Source: Streptomyces pactum (GTDB lineage: Bacteria > Actinomycetota > Actinomycetes > Streptomycetales > Streptomycetaceae). Taken from it: a stretch of DNA of 64,000 nt. Positions within the stretch are counted from its first letter, which is position 1; each line of letters begins with the position of its first letter. The notes below the pieces were generated by a model. It saw only the letters and a program-made list of their open reading frames with translations, had not been told where the DNA came from and did no database searches. Made by a program: the position numbers and the translations under genes. This document shows, piece after piece, positions 40,064-49,477 of the stretch. The DNA is taken from positions 930,001-994,000 of the forward strand of contig NZ_JACYXC010000001.1 of NCBI RefSeq assembly GCF_016031615.1, read 5' to 3'.

Positions 40064-40948
40064 TCAGCCGGTGAGCGGCCGCAGGTACCGGTCCAGCAGC
40101 GGGTCGGGCAGCAGCCGCGCCAGTACGCTCAGCCGCCGCACGTCACCACCCACCCGGTAGCGGGTCCGCGGCCGGGCCTCGGTGAGCGCGCGGGCCACGG
40201 CCCGGGCCATGTCCTGCGGGGTGGTGCGGCTGTCCCGGGCCGCCTGCTCGTTCTGCGCCAGGAACTGCTCGAACCGGGCCCGGTACAGCTCGCCGACCGT
40301 GCCGTCCGCGGCGCGCAGCGCGTCCCGGGCGACCTCGGAGACCTTCTGCCAGATCGGGGTCATGATGGCGCCGGGCTGCACCACGCTCACCGTCACCCCG
40401 AAGCCGCGCAGTTCGCGCCGGAGGACGTCGCTCATCGCCTCCTTGGCGAACTGGGCGGCGGCGTAGGCCCCGAGGTAGGGCAGCGCCACCGTGCCCAGCC
40501 CCGAGGTGACGTTGACGATCCGGCCCCGGGAGCGGCGCAGGTGCGGCAGGAACGCCTGGGTGACGGCGAGTTGGCCCACCACATTGGTCTCCAGCTGCCA
40601 CCGCAGCCGCTCCGGCGGGACGCACTCCAGGGGGGCCGACACGCACACCCCGGCGTTGTTCACCAGTCCGAACAGGGCCCGCCCCGGGCCCAGTTCGTCA
40701 CCGATCCGGGCGGCGGCGGCGCGTACCGAGGTCTCGTCGGTGACGTCGACGAGCACCGGGACGATGCGCCCATGGGCGGACTCCTCGGCCAGCTCCTTGC
40801 CGTCGGTGTCCTTGCGGACCCCGGCGAACACCCGAAAGCCGGTGTGCTCCAGGTGGAGCGCGCAGGCACGGCCGAGTCCGGTGGACGCCCCGGTGACCAG
40901 CACGGCCCGGCCGTGCGGCGCGCGGGGCGCGTCACTGCTGGTGGTCAT
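40064..40948 (-). CDS. Short-chain dehydrogenase/reductase with altered catalytic Lys
   Basis: A 294-residue classical-type SDR. Cofactor motif TGASTGLG at 19-26, NNAG at 97-100, catalytic Ser149 (VTSG) and Tyr162 (GAYAAAQFAK). In classical SDRs the Tyr is followed by x3-Lys; here position +4 is Gln166, and the nearest Lys is 169. The basic residue just after the first strand region (VRKD) suggests NADP use. As the last gene of the NRPS operon, 10 bp after the FAD monooxygenase gene, it is a plausible tailoring enzyme acting on the released bicycle. The missing Lys may lower or change activity. Confidence 0.82.
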   Translation of the reverse strand: MTTSSDAPRAPHGRAVLVTGASTGLGRACALHLEHTGFRVFAGVRKDTDGKELAEESAHGRIVPVLVDVTDETSVRAAAARIGDELGPGRALFGLVNNAGVCVSAPLECVPPERLRWQLETNVVGQLAVTQAFLPHLRRSRGRIVNVTSGLGTVALPYLGAYAAAQFAKEAMSDVLRRELRGFGVTVSVVQPGAIMTPIWQKVSEVARDALRAADGTVGELYRARFEQFLAQNEQAARDSRTTPQDMARAVARALTEARPRTRYRVGGDVRRLSVLARLLPDPLLDRYLRPLTG

Positions 40949-40958
40949 GGCTCTCCTC

Positions 40959-42149
40959 TCAGCGGACCGGGGCCGGACGGGCCGGGCCGGGGTGGCGGGG
41001 GAAGGTGAGCGCCCCCTCCAGCGTGGCGGTCAGCTTGCGTTCGGGCATGAAGCGGAAGTAGGCGTCCCGGACCGGCCGGCGCAGGTTCTCCGACTGCTCG
41101 AACTCGCTGATGGAGCGGGACGCGGCGACCATGCCGCGGGTCCGCTCGCGCCGCTCGTCCTCGTAACCGCGCAGCGCGGCGGCCACGTCGGGGGCGTCGC
41201 GCAGCCGGCGGGCGAGGACCGCGGCGTCCTCGATGGCCATGCCCGAGCCCTGGCCGAGGCTGGTGAGCATGGGGTGCGCGGCATCGCCCAGCAGGGTCAC
41301 CGGTCCGCGTCCCCAGCGTTCCAGGAAGGGCCGGTCCCGGGAGGGGACGGCGAGGATGGCGCTCTCGTCGGTGACGGCGATGGCGTGCTGCACCTCGTCG
41401 GCCCAGCCGGCGAACGCCCGGGCCACGTCGGCCTTGCCGCCGCGCCAGTGGTGCGACTGCTCGGTGGGCATGTTCTTCGTGCCCCACCAGTAGAGCAGTC
41501 CGCCGCCCATGTCCACCAGGCCGAAGCGCTGCCCGCTGCCCCAGTAGTGGATGACCGAGCCGGTGGTGAACCGCGGGTGGCTGAAGGGGGTCAGGGCCAG
41601 CCAGCAGACGTAGCCGCTGTCCCGGGACTCCTCCCCCGGGCCGACCAGCTGCCGCCGGATCGCCGAGTTGAAGCCGTCGGCGCCGATGAGCACGTCGCCG
41701 TCGGTCCGGCGGCCGTCGGCGAACCGGACGGTGACCCGGCCGGTGGCGGGATCGGTGGTGAACTCCTCGGCGGTGGACCCCAGGTGCAGCGGGATGCCGT
41801 CGGTGGCCTCCAGCAGTGCCTGCTGGAGTTCCGAGCGGGTGATCAGCACGCAGGGGACGCCGAGCCGGCGGATGATGCCGGGGAAGGGGAACTCCCGGAT
41901 CAGCCGGCCGCGGGCGGTGCGCACGTGGTAGGACTCCAGGACCTGTCCGCGCTTCTCCAGGCCCAGGTCGAGACCGATGGAGTCCAGCGCGGCGATGGCG
42001 TTGCTCATCACCGACAGCCCGGAGCCCGCGGCCCGCAGTTCGGTGGCCCGTTCGTGGACCTCGACGTCCCAGCCGGCGTCGCGGAGTGCCGCGGCCGCGG
42101 TCAGTCCGCCGATTCCGGCCCCGATGACGAGGGCTTTGCGCCTGCTCAT
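40959..42149 (-). CDS. FAD-dependent monooxygenase (PHBH-like), candidate Baeyer-Villiger/ring-contracting enzyme
   Basis: A 396-residue class A flavoprotein monooxygenase: FAD loop GAGIGG at 10-15, the DG motif IGADGFNS at 155-162, and GDAAHP at 288-293. Its start codon lies one base after the NRPS stop and its ribosome site GAGGAG is inside the NRPS end, so the two are translationally coupled. In bacterial pyrrolizidine pathways (PxaB in Xenorhabdus, LgnD in Streptomyces) a coupled flavin monooxygenase oxidises the indolizidine released by the NRPS, and the product contracts to the 5-5 bicycle. That role is inferred here from partner and family, not from a diagnostic residue. Confidence 0.88.
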   Translation of the reverse strand: MSRRKALVIGAGIGGLTAAAALRDAGWDVEVHERATELRAAGSGLSVMSNAIAALDSIGLDLGLEKRGQVLESYHVRTARGRLIREFPFPGIIRRLGVPCVLITRSELQQALLEATDGIPLHLGSTAEEFTTDPATGRVTVRFADGRRTDGDVLIGADGFNSAIRRQLVGPGEESRDSGYVCWLALTPFSHPRFTTGSVIHYWGSGQRFGLVDMGGGLLYWWGTKNMPTEQSHHWRGGKADVARAFAGWADEVQHAIAVTDESAILAVPSRDRPFLERWGRGPVTLLGDAAHPMLTSLGQGSGMAIEDAAVLARRLRDAPDVAAALRGYEDERRERTRGMVAASRSISEFEQSENLRRPVRDAYFRFMPERKLTATLEGALTFPRHPGPARPAPVR

Positions 42150-42150
42150 G

Positions 42151-45100
42151 TCACTCCTCGATCAGTTCGGTGACGACCTGGACGACGTGCGCGATGTGCG
42201 GCTCTTCCATGATCGTCAAGTGGTCGCCGGGGACGTCGATCACGGTGAGCTCGCCGCTGGTGCGCTCGCTCCAGCCGTTGGTGGGGTCGCGGTGCATCGA
42301 CTGGATGGCGGTGTGCATGGTGTCGAGCACCGCGGGCAGCGGTTCGGTGGCGTGGACCAGCACCATGTCCTGCTCCACCACGTCCGGCCGGTAGGCGAAG
42401 GCCGCGCGCCAGTTGGCCTCGTACACCTGGAACAGCCGGTGCACCACCGCGCCGGTGGCGCCCTCGGGCAGGACGCCCTCCTCCACCGCCAGCCGGGCGA
42501 TGAAGTCGAACTTCTCCTCCAGGGTGGTGAGGTGGGCCGGGATCACCTCCTCCGGGGAGTCGCCGCCGCGCCGCAGCCACAGCAACTCCCAGAAGAACCA
42601 GCTCAGCAGCGCGTCGTCGCTGGTGCGCAGGCGCCGGCCGGGGTTGAGCGCGGTGGTGTCCAGCAGGATCAGCCGCCGCACCCGCTGCCCCTGGGCACGC
42701 AGCTGGCGGGCCATCTCGAAGGCGACGAAACCGCCGAAGGACCAGCCGCCGATCAGGTACGGGCCCTCCGGCTGCACCTGACGTATCCGCGCCACGTAGC
42801 CGGCGGCGATCTCCTCGACGCTGCGCAGCGGTTCGGTGCCCGCGTCCACGCCGGCGGCCTGGAGCGCGTAGAACGGCCGGCCGGGCGGCAGGTGGGCGGC
42901 GAACCGCACGTAGCACAGCACGTTCCCGCCCATCGGGTGGACGAAGAACAGCGGGGGTGCGTCGCCGTCGGGCCGGATGGGCACCAGCGGGTCGAACTCG
43001 GCCACCGCGCCACCACCGCGCAGCCGCTCGGCCAGGCCGGCGACCGTCGGGGTGGAAACGAACTCCGAGAGCGGGACGGACACCCCGTACCGCTGCTCGA
43101 TGAGGACGACCAGCCGCATCGCGGTGAGCGAGGTGGCGCCGAGGGTGAAGATGTCGTCGTGCACGCCGAGCCGGGGCAGGTCCATCAGCTCGCGCAAGAT
43201 CTCCACCAGCGCCTTCTCGTAGGCGTCGCGGGGGGCGGTGGTGTCGCCGCCGCCGGTGGCCACCGTCAGCGGCAGCTCCCGCAGCGCCTTGTCGTTCCGC
43301 TTGCCGCTGGGGGTCAGCGGCAGTGCGTCCAACCACTGGAAGTGGGAGGGCACCAGGTAGTCGGGGAGCACCGAGCGGAGCTGCTTGACCAGCTGGTCCA
43401 GGTCGGCCCGCGCCGGGTCGCCGGTGAGGAACGCGGCGAGGAAGGAGTCGTTGCCCTCGCGCCGCCGGGCGACGACCGCGGCCTCGGTCAGGCCCGGGTG
43501 GTCGGCGGCGAAGCGGGCGATGGCCAGCTCCACCTCGGCCGGCTCCACCCGGTAGCCGCGGACCTTCACCTGGGAGTCGGAGCGGCCGGTGCACACCACC
43601 GAGCCGTCCGGCAGGACGAACCCGAGGTCGCCGGTGCGGTACAGCCGCTCGCCGTCCGCGCCGCCGGGCCGGGGCACGAACCGCTCGTCGGTGAGGTCGG
43701 GCCGGCCGGCGTAGCCCAGCGCCAGGCAGACGCCGCCGAGGTGGATCTCCCCGGTGACCCCGGGCGGCACCGGGCGCAGCCGCTCGTCCAGAACCAGGAC
43801 CCCCGCCCCGTCGATGGGGGTGCCGATCGGCGGCAGGGCGGGGAAGCCGGCCGGGTCGCCGGTCATGGTGTGCCGGGTGACCACGTGCGACTCGGTGGGG
43901 CCGTACTGGTTCTCCAGGATGACGCCGGGCAGCGCCGCGCACAGGGCGCGGATCTCCTCGGTGATCCGCAGCTGTTCGCCGGAGGAGCAGATCGCCTTCA
44001 GCGACCTCGGGACGGTGCCCAGCGCGTGGGCGGCCTCGGCGAGCTGCTGGAGCGCCACGTACGGCAGGTAGAGCCGCTCGGCGCCGGCGCGGTCCAGCAG
44101 CCGCAGCAGGGCGGGCAGGTCGCGGCGCTCGTCCTCGGAGAGCAGCAGCAGGGTGCCGCCGCCGCAGAGCGTGGTGAAGATCTCCTGGAAGGAGACGTCG
44201 AAGCTCATCGGCGCGTACTGGACGGTGACGCCGCCGACGACCCCGCTGGGCACGGAGTTCTGCCAGGCGACGAGGTTCGCCAGCGACCGGTGGGGCATCT
44301 CCACGCCCTTGGGGGCGCCGGTGGAGCCGGAGGTGAACAGCAGGTAGGCCACGGACGCGGGGTCGACGGCCGACGGGAGCGCGGGGGCCGTCCCCGGGTC
44401 CACCGCGGTGTCCTCGGCGAGCAGCTCGGCGGCGGTCACCACGGGCGCGCCGTCCGGGAGCCCGGTGTCGTCGGCCCGGTGGGTGACCACCGCGACCGGG
44501 CGGGCCTGCGCCAGCATGGCGGCGATGCGCTCGCGGGGGTAGGCGGTGTCCAGCGGCACGGTGGCGGCGCCGGCCCGGAGCACCGCGAGCAGGACCGCGA
44601 TCGTCTCCGGGGAGCGGTCCATGGCGATGCCCACGCGGTCGCCGGGGCCGGCGCCGCGGATCCGCAGCCGGCGCGCGGCGCGGTCGGCGGCGGCGTCCAG
44701 TTCGGCGTAGCTCCACCGCCGGTCGCCCATCACCAGCGCGGTGGCGCCGGGGGTGCGGGTCGCCTGGTCGGCGAAGGCGCGGACCACGTCGGGTGCGGTG
44801 CGCCCGGTCGTGGCCTCCTGGCCGGCCGGACGGGCGGGGGCCGCGAGGAAGCCGAAGTCCACCGGTTCGTGGGCGTGGTGGACCAGGCGTTCCAGGACGG
44901 CGGTGAAGGTGCGGCCGTACAGCTCGGCCTGGTCCGGGGTGAACAGCCGGCCCTGGTGGTCCATGCGCAGCCAGATCCGGTCGCCCTCGGGTTCGGTGAC
45001 CGCGTTGACCAGCAGGGCGAAGTTGGTCTCCTCCCAGGTGCGGAAGTCCAGCGCGGTGATGCCGGGGAGCGCGTGCACCTCGGCGAGCTGCCGGAAGTGG

Positions 45101-48100
45101 ATGTAGTTGAACGCGGTGTCCAGGACGGTGACGCCCAGGTCCTCCTGGATGGCGCTGAGCGGGTAGCGGCGGTGCGGGTGGCTGAGCTGCTCCTGGCGGA
45201 ACGCCTCCCGGACCACGGCGAGCCAGCTGTCCCGGTCCGTGTCCAGCCGTACCGGCGTGGTGTTGAGGAACAGCCCGGTCATCCGGTCGGCGCCGTCCCG
45301 GTCGGGGCGGCCGTGCGTGACCAGGCCGGTGACCAGGTCGTGCTGTCCGGAGAACAGCCGCAGGGTGAGCAGGTGCGCGGCGAGGAGGACCGACTTCACC
45401 GGCAGGGTGTGCAGCCGGGAGAAGGACCGTACCGCCTGGGCGAGGGCGGCGGGCAGGTCCACCCGGCGGGTGATCTGCTCGTCGGAGCCGGGGGCCCGGT
45501 GCGGCCGGAACGGGGTCAGCTGGAGCAGCGGCGCCCCCTCCAGGTAGCCGGTCCAGTACGCGCGGGCCTCGGGCGACTGCAGGGCGCGGCGCTCGGCGAG
45601 CACGTGGTGGGCGGCGGTCACCGGCGGCGCCTCGGGCACCGGGGCGATGTCCTCGCCCACCAGGTGCGCGTAGTCCCGCAGCAGTTCGGTGACGAGGGTG
45701 GCCACGCTGCCGCCGTCGAGGATGGCGTGGTGGAAGCTGAGGACCAGTTCCACGCTGCCGGGCAGCACGTGGACGCGCAGGTGGTGGAGCGGGGCGCGTT
45801 CGAAGACGTACGGGTGGCGGCGGCGCTCCTCGACGTGCGCGGCGATGGCCGCCTCGGCCCGGTCGGCCGGCTGCCCGCGCAGGTCCACGATCTCCAGGGC
45901 GCCTTCGGCCGAGGGTTCGACGATCTGCAGCGGCTCGGAGAAGCCGCCCAGGTCGAAGCGGGAGCGCAGTGCCGGGTGGCGGGCCACCAGCCGCCGGTGG
46001 GCGGTGGTGAACTTCTCCGCGTCCCAGGTGGCGAAGGCGTAGCTGTAGCGGAAGACGTCGCGGTAGACGGCGGAGCCCTCCTCCACCCGGCTGTGGTAGA
46101 GCAGTCCGAGCTGGAGGCGGTTGGCCGGGTAGGCGTCCTCGTGGCCCTCCAGCCGGGCCCGGTCCACGCCGGAGACCAGGGCGAAGGGGGCGAGCGGCGG
46201 TTCGGCCGCGGCGGTGGCGCCGGTGGCGGTGAGCGGCGCGAGTCCGGCGACGGTCGGGTGGCGCACCAGGTCGCTGAGGTCGAAGTGGTGGCCCCGCTTC
46301 TCCGCCAGGGCGCGGGCGCGCAGCATCAGGATGGAGTCGCCGCCGAGGGCGAACCAGTCGTCGTGGATCCCGACGCGTTCGGCGCCCAGCACCTCGGCCC
46401 ACACCGCGGCCAGGGTCTCCTCGGTGGCGTTCCGGGGGGAGGCGTAGGGCCGGTGCGCGGGGGTGTCGGGGGCGGACCGGGCGAGCAGCGCGCGCCGGTC
46501 GGCCTTGCCGTTGGGGGTGAGCGGGATCGCGTCGATCCGCACGAAGTACGACGGGATCATGAACTCGGGCAGGGTGCGGGCGAGTTCGGTGCGCAGCAGC
46601 AGCGGGTCCAGCTCCTGGTCGGCGACGTAGTAGCCGACCAGGTGGGTGCCGCGTTCGGCGGTGTGGTGGTCCACCACGGCGGCGTCGCGCACGCCCGGGA
46701 GCTGGGCGAGGGCGTTGTGGACCTCGCCGGTCTCCACCCGGTTGCCGCGGATCTTGACCTGGGAGTCGATCCGGCCCAGGTACTCCACCGAGCCGTCCGC
46801 GAGCAGCCGGGCGAGGTCGCCGGTGCGGTACATGCGGCCGGGGCGGAAGGGGTCCTCGACGAACTTCTCGGCGGTCAGCTCGGGCCGCTCCAGGTAGCCG
46901 CGGGCCACCTGGACGCCGCCGATGCACAGTTCGCCGGGTATGCCGACCGGCTGCGGGCGGCCGTGCGGGTCGAGCACGTACAGCGAGGTGTTGGCGACCG
47001 GCCGGCCGATGGGGACGCGGCGCACCGGCTGCCCGGGGTCGGTGGGGCAGTCGTGGTACGACACGTCCACGGTGGCCTCGGTGGGGCCGTAGAGGTTGAC
47101 CAGGCGCGGCGTGTCCGGGGTGCCGCCCAGCACCCGGGCGAACTGCTCGACGCGGGCGGGCGGCAGCGCCTCGCCGCTGCAGAACACCGTCCGCAGGGTC
47201 GCCGCCTCGGCGCGCAGCTCCGGCCGGGACTCCAGCAGGTCCAGGAAGGGGCCGAGCATGGAGGGGACGAAGTGGGTGACGGTGACCCGGCGTTCGGCGA
47301 TGGTGCGCAGCAGGGTGCGCGGGTCGCGCTCCCCGCCGATCGGCAGCAGGGCCAGTCCGGCGCCCTCCACGCCCCACCAGAACAGCTCCCAGACCGACAC
47401 GTCGAAGGAGACCGGGGTCTTCTGGAGGAGCACGTCGCCGGCGCCGATGGGGTACCGCTGCTGCATCCAGGTGAGCCGGTTGACCACCGAGTGGTGCTCG
47501 ACCATGACGCCCTTGGGGCGGCCGGTGGAGCCGGAGGTGTAGATGACGTAGGCCAGGTCCTGCGGGGTGGCGGCCGGCGCGGGCGGCTCGGTGGGGCCGG
47601 AGTCGGCGAGCTGGTCGGCGCGGAGCACCGGGACGTCGCCGGGGACGTCGGGGGCGGGCGAGCCGGGGCCGGTGAGGACGGCCCGGGCGCGGCTGTCGGT
47701 GAGCAGGAAGGCGATGCGGTCGGCCGGGTAGCCGGGGTCCACCGGGACGTAGGCGGCGCCGGACTTGAGCACGCCGAGCAGCGCCGGGACGGTGAGCGGC
47801 CCACGTTCCAGCAGCACCGCGACCCGGTCTCCGGGGGCGATGCCGCGGGCGCGCAGGGCGTGGGCGACGCGGTTGGCGCGCGCGTCGAGCTGGGCGAAGG
47901 TGAGCGTGGTGCCGTCGGCGGCGATGACCGCGGTGCGGTCCGAGGTGCGGGCGGCCTGCTCCTCGAACAGCCCGTGCACGGTCGCATCGGAGCGGTACGG
48001 CACGACCGGGCCGCGCTGGGCGCCGGCCAGGGCGCGCCGCTCGGCGTCGGTGAGCAGCGGCAGGGCGAGGGCCGGCTGCTCCGGGGCGTCGAGTCCGGCG

Positions 48101-49362
48101 CGCACCAGGCAGGTCAGGTGGCGGGCCACCGCCTCGACCGGGAGGTCCTCGTCGAAGACGTCCGTGGCGTAGTCGAGGTCGATGCGCAGGTCGGAGTCGT
48201 CGTCGAAGGCGCGGATCATCACCGACAGGGCGTCCGGCGCGTGCACCGGCGCGGTGATCACCGTGTCGCGGTCGGCGTCCGGCAGCGCCTCCGGGCGCGG
48301 GTAGCGCAGATAGGAGATGACGACGTCGAACAGCTGCCGGGAACCGGTCTCCGCGGGCAGGTCGCGCAGCACGTCACCGAGCGGCAGCCGCTCGTGGTCG
48401 CGCAGCGCACCGACCCGCTCGCGCACCCGGGCGGCCAGCTCGCGCAGGGTGGCGCCGTCCGGGACCGGCACCCGCAGCGGCAGGTTGTTGGCGAACTGGC
48501 CCGCCGTCTCCCGTTCGGCGTCGGTTCGGCGGTTGAGGAACGGGACGCCGAGGACGACCTCCTCGGAGCGGTGCACCCGGGCCAGGTAGGTGGCGAACGC
48601 GGCGGTGAGGTACGCGAACGGCGAGCTGCCGCCCTGCCGGATGCGGGCGACCAGGTCGCCGCCGAGGGTGAAGCTGTGGTGTCCGCGCCGGTCGGCACCG
48701 GCGGGCCGGCCCGCGGTCCGCTGGAACAGGGCGGGGGCCACGCCCTCCAGAGCCGTGCGGTGGAAGACGCGGGCGGCCTCGCGCTCCGCGGACCCGTGGT
48801 ACGCGGCGTCGGCGGCCACGAAGTCCGCGTAGGACGGCGGCGGGGGCACCGGACCGGTGTCCGGGCCGGGGTCGGTGGCGGTCAGCCGGGCGTACTCCTG
48901 CCACATGCCGCGGCTGATCTGGTTCAGCGTCCAGGCGTCCACCACCAGGTGGTGGGCGTTGAGGTGCACGTGGTGGATCCCGGGGCCCTGGCGGACCAGG
49001 GCCGCGCGGAACAACGGGGCGTCCACCAGCGTGAACGGGCGTGCGAAAGATCGTTTCTGCCAATGGTGCCAGGCCCGTTCGGGATCCGGCTCGCCGGACA
49101 GGTCGACCCGTTCGACCGGCGCGTCGCCGGCGGCGGCCAGCCACTGGTGGGGCACGCCGTCCTGCTCGCCGAACCGCAGCCGGAACGCGTCGTGGCGGGA
49201 CAGGGTCCGGGCCAGTGCGGTGCACAGCGCTTCGGCATCGACTTTGCCGTCGATTTTCTCATCGAGGACCACATTGAATTGCGGATCGTCCGGCGTGCGG
49301 GATTCCGCGGCCCATATGTCGCGCTGGTAAGAGGTGAGGGGGAAAGTGCGGCGTCCGGCCAC
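42151..49362 (-). CDS. Bimodular NRPS, C-A(Ser)-T-C-A(Pro-like)-T-TE
   Basis: A 2403-residue synthetase starting at GTG 49362 after AAAGGAAAC. C1 about 5-440, with HHLVVDA (137-143) in place of HHxxxDG. A1 about 465-955: pocket residues D654 V655 W658 H697 F727 S729 L757 V765 D766 K953, i.e. DVWHFSLVDK, the serine code of EntF. T1 LGGDS, Ser1010. C2 about 1065-1500 with intact HHAILDG (1211-1217). A2 about 1525-2030: D1722 V1723 Q1726 Y1765 C1792 S1794 Q1819 V1827 V1828 K2021, DVQYCSQVVK, closest to proline codes (DVQ...VVK) with changed middle positions. T2 has LGATS, Ser2078. TE about 2135-2400, GWSFG with Ser2208 and closing His in PGDH. An initial C domain implies N-acylation of Ser. Ser plus Pro plus a coupled flavin monooxygenase is the pyrrolizixenamide/legonmycin-type layout. 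No epimerase, MbtH or dihydroxybenzoate gene is near. Confidence 0.95.
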   Translation of the reverse strand: MAGRRTFPLTSYQRDIWAAESRTPDDPQFNVVLDEKIDGKVDAEALCTALARTLSRHDAFRLRFGEQDGVPHQWLAAAGDAPVERVDLSGEPDPERAWHHWQKRSFARPFTLVDAPLFRAALVRQGPGIHHVHLNAHHLVVDAWTLNQISRGMWQEYARLTATDPGPDTGPVPPPPSYADFVAADAAYHGSAEREAARVFHRTALEGVAPALFQRTAGRPAGADRRGHHSFTLGGDLVARIRQGGSSPFAYLTAAFATYLARVHRSEEVVLGVPFLNRRTDAERETAGQFANNLPLRVPVPDGATLRELAARVRERVGALRDHERLPLGDVLRDLPAETGSRQLFDVVISYLRYPRPEALPDADRDTVITAPVHAPDALSVMIRAFDDDSDLRIDLDYATDVFDEDLPVEAVARHLTCLVRAGLDAPEQPALALPLLTDAERRALAGAQRGPVVPYRSDATVHGLFEEQAARTSDRTAVIAADGTTLTFAQLDARANRVAHALRARGIAPGDRVAVLLERGPLTVPALLGVLKSGAAYVPVDPGYPADRIAFLLTDSRARAVLTGPGSPAPDVPGDVPVLRADQLADSGPTEPPAPAATPQDLAYVIYTSGSTGRPKGVMVEHHSVVNRLTWMQQRYPIGAGDVLLQKTPVSFDVSVWELFWWGVEGAGLALLPIGGERDPRTLLRTIAERRVTVTHFVPSMLGPFLDLLESRPELRAEAATLRTVFCSGEALPPARVEQFARVLGGTPDTPRLVNLYGPTEATVDVSYHDCPTDPGQPVRRVPIGRPVANTSLYVLDPHGRPQPVGIPGELCIGGVQVARGYLERPELTAEKFVEDPFRPGRMYRTGDLARLLADGSVEYLGRIDSQVKIRGNRVETGEVHNALAQLPGVRDAAVVDHHTAERGTHLVGYYVADQELDPLLLRTELARTLPEFMIPSYFVRIDAIPLTPNGKADRRALLARSAPDTPAHRPYASPRNATEETLAAVWAEVLGAERVGIHDDWFALGGDSILMLRARALAEKRGHHFDLSDLVRHPTVAGLAPLTATGATAAAEPPLAPFALVSGVDRARLEGHEDAYPANRLQLGLLYHSRVEEGSAVYRDVFRYSYAFATWDAEKFTTAHRRLVARHPALRSRFDLGGFSEPLQIVEPSAEGALEIVDLRGQPADRAEAAIAAHVEERRRHPYVFERAPLHHLRVHVLPGSVELVLSFHHAILDGGSVATLVTELLRDYAHLVGEDIAPVPEAPPVTAAHHVLAERRALQSPEARAYWTGYLEGAPLLQLTPFRPHRAPGSDEQITRRVDLPAALAQAVRSFSRLHTLPVKSVLLAAHLLTLRLFSGQHDLVTGLVTHGRPDRDGADRMTGLFLNTTPVRLDTDRDSWLAVVREAFRQEQLSHPHRRYPLSAIQEDLGVTVLDTAFNYIHFRQLAEVHALPGITALDFRTWEETNFALLVNAVTEPEGDRIWLRMDHQGRLFTPDQAELYGRTFTAVLERLVHHAHEPVDFGFLAAPARPAGQEATTGRTAPDVVRAFADQATRTPGATALVMGDRRWSYAELDAAADRAARRLRIRGAGPGDRVGIAMDRSPETIAVLLAVLRAGAATVPLDTAYPRERIAAMLAQARPVAVVTHRADDTGLPDGAPVVTAAELLAEDTAVDPGTAPALPSAVDPASVAYLLFTSGSTGAPKGVEMPHRSLANLVAWQNSVPSGVVGGVTVQYAPMSFDVSFQEIFTTLCGGGTLLLLSEDERRDLPALLRLLDRAGAERLYLPYVALQQLAEAAHALGTVPRSLKAICSSGEQLRITEEIRALCAALPGVILENQYGPTESHVVTRHTMTGDPAGFPALPPIGTPIDGAGVLVLDERLRPVPPGVTGEIHLGGVCLALGYAGRPDLTDERFVPRPGGADGERLYRTGDLGFVLPDGSVVCTGRSDSQVKVRGYRVEPAEVELAIARFAADHPGLTEAAVVARRREGNDSFLAAFLTGDPARADLDQLVKQLRSVLPDYLVPSHFQWLDALPLTPSGKRNDKALRELPLTVATGGGDTTAPRDAYEKALVEILRELMDLPRLGVHDDIFTLGATSLTAMRLVVLIEQRYGVSVPLSEFVSTPTVAGLAERLRGGGAVAEFDPLVPIRPDGDAPPLFFVHPMGGNVLCYVRFAAHLPPGRPFYALQAAGVDAGTEPLRSVEEIAAGYVARIRQVQPEGPYLIGGWSFGGFVAFEMARQLRAQGQRVRRLILLDTTALNPGRRLRTSDDALLSWFFWELLWLRRGGDSPEEVIPAHLTTLEEKFDFIARLAVEEGVLPEGATGAVVHRLFQVYEANWRAAFAYRPDVVEQDMVLVHATEPLPAVLDTMHTAIQSMHRDPTNGWSERTSGELTVIDVPGDHLTIMEEPHIAHVVQVVTELIEE

Positions 49363-49477
49363 AACGTTTCCTTTCTTCGTTTCCGTTCAGCCCAATGACG
49401 GTTCTGCAGGAAGCGAATTGCGGCACCACGGTATGCATATGCCTCGAACACCAGCCACTACCAGCTCGGGTAGGGCC

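Noticed and set aside
42151..49362. EntF/DhbF-type siderophore synthetase
   Set aside because: The serine pocket matches EntF, but no 2,3-dihydroxybenzoate genes, stand-alone aryl ligase, MbtH or siderophore exporter are nearby, and the second pocket is Pro-like; a coupled FAD monooxygenase fits the pyrrolizidine type better.
41977..49398. A 2473-codon open frame on the plus strand
   Set aside because: It is the antisense shadow of the NRPS gene: high GC removes stop codons, its residues are Gly/Val/Arg/His-rich without any domain, while the minus strand encodes complete C, A, T and TE domains.
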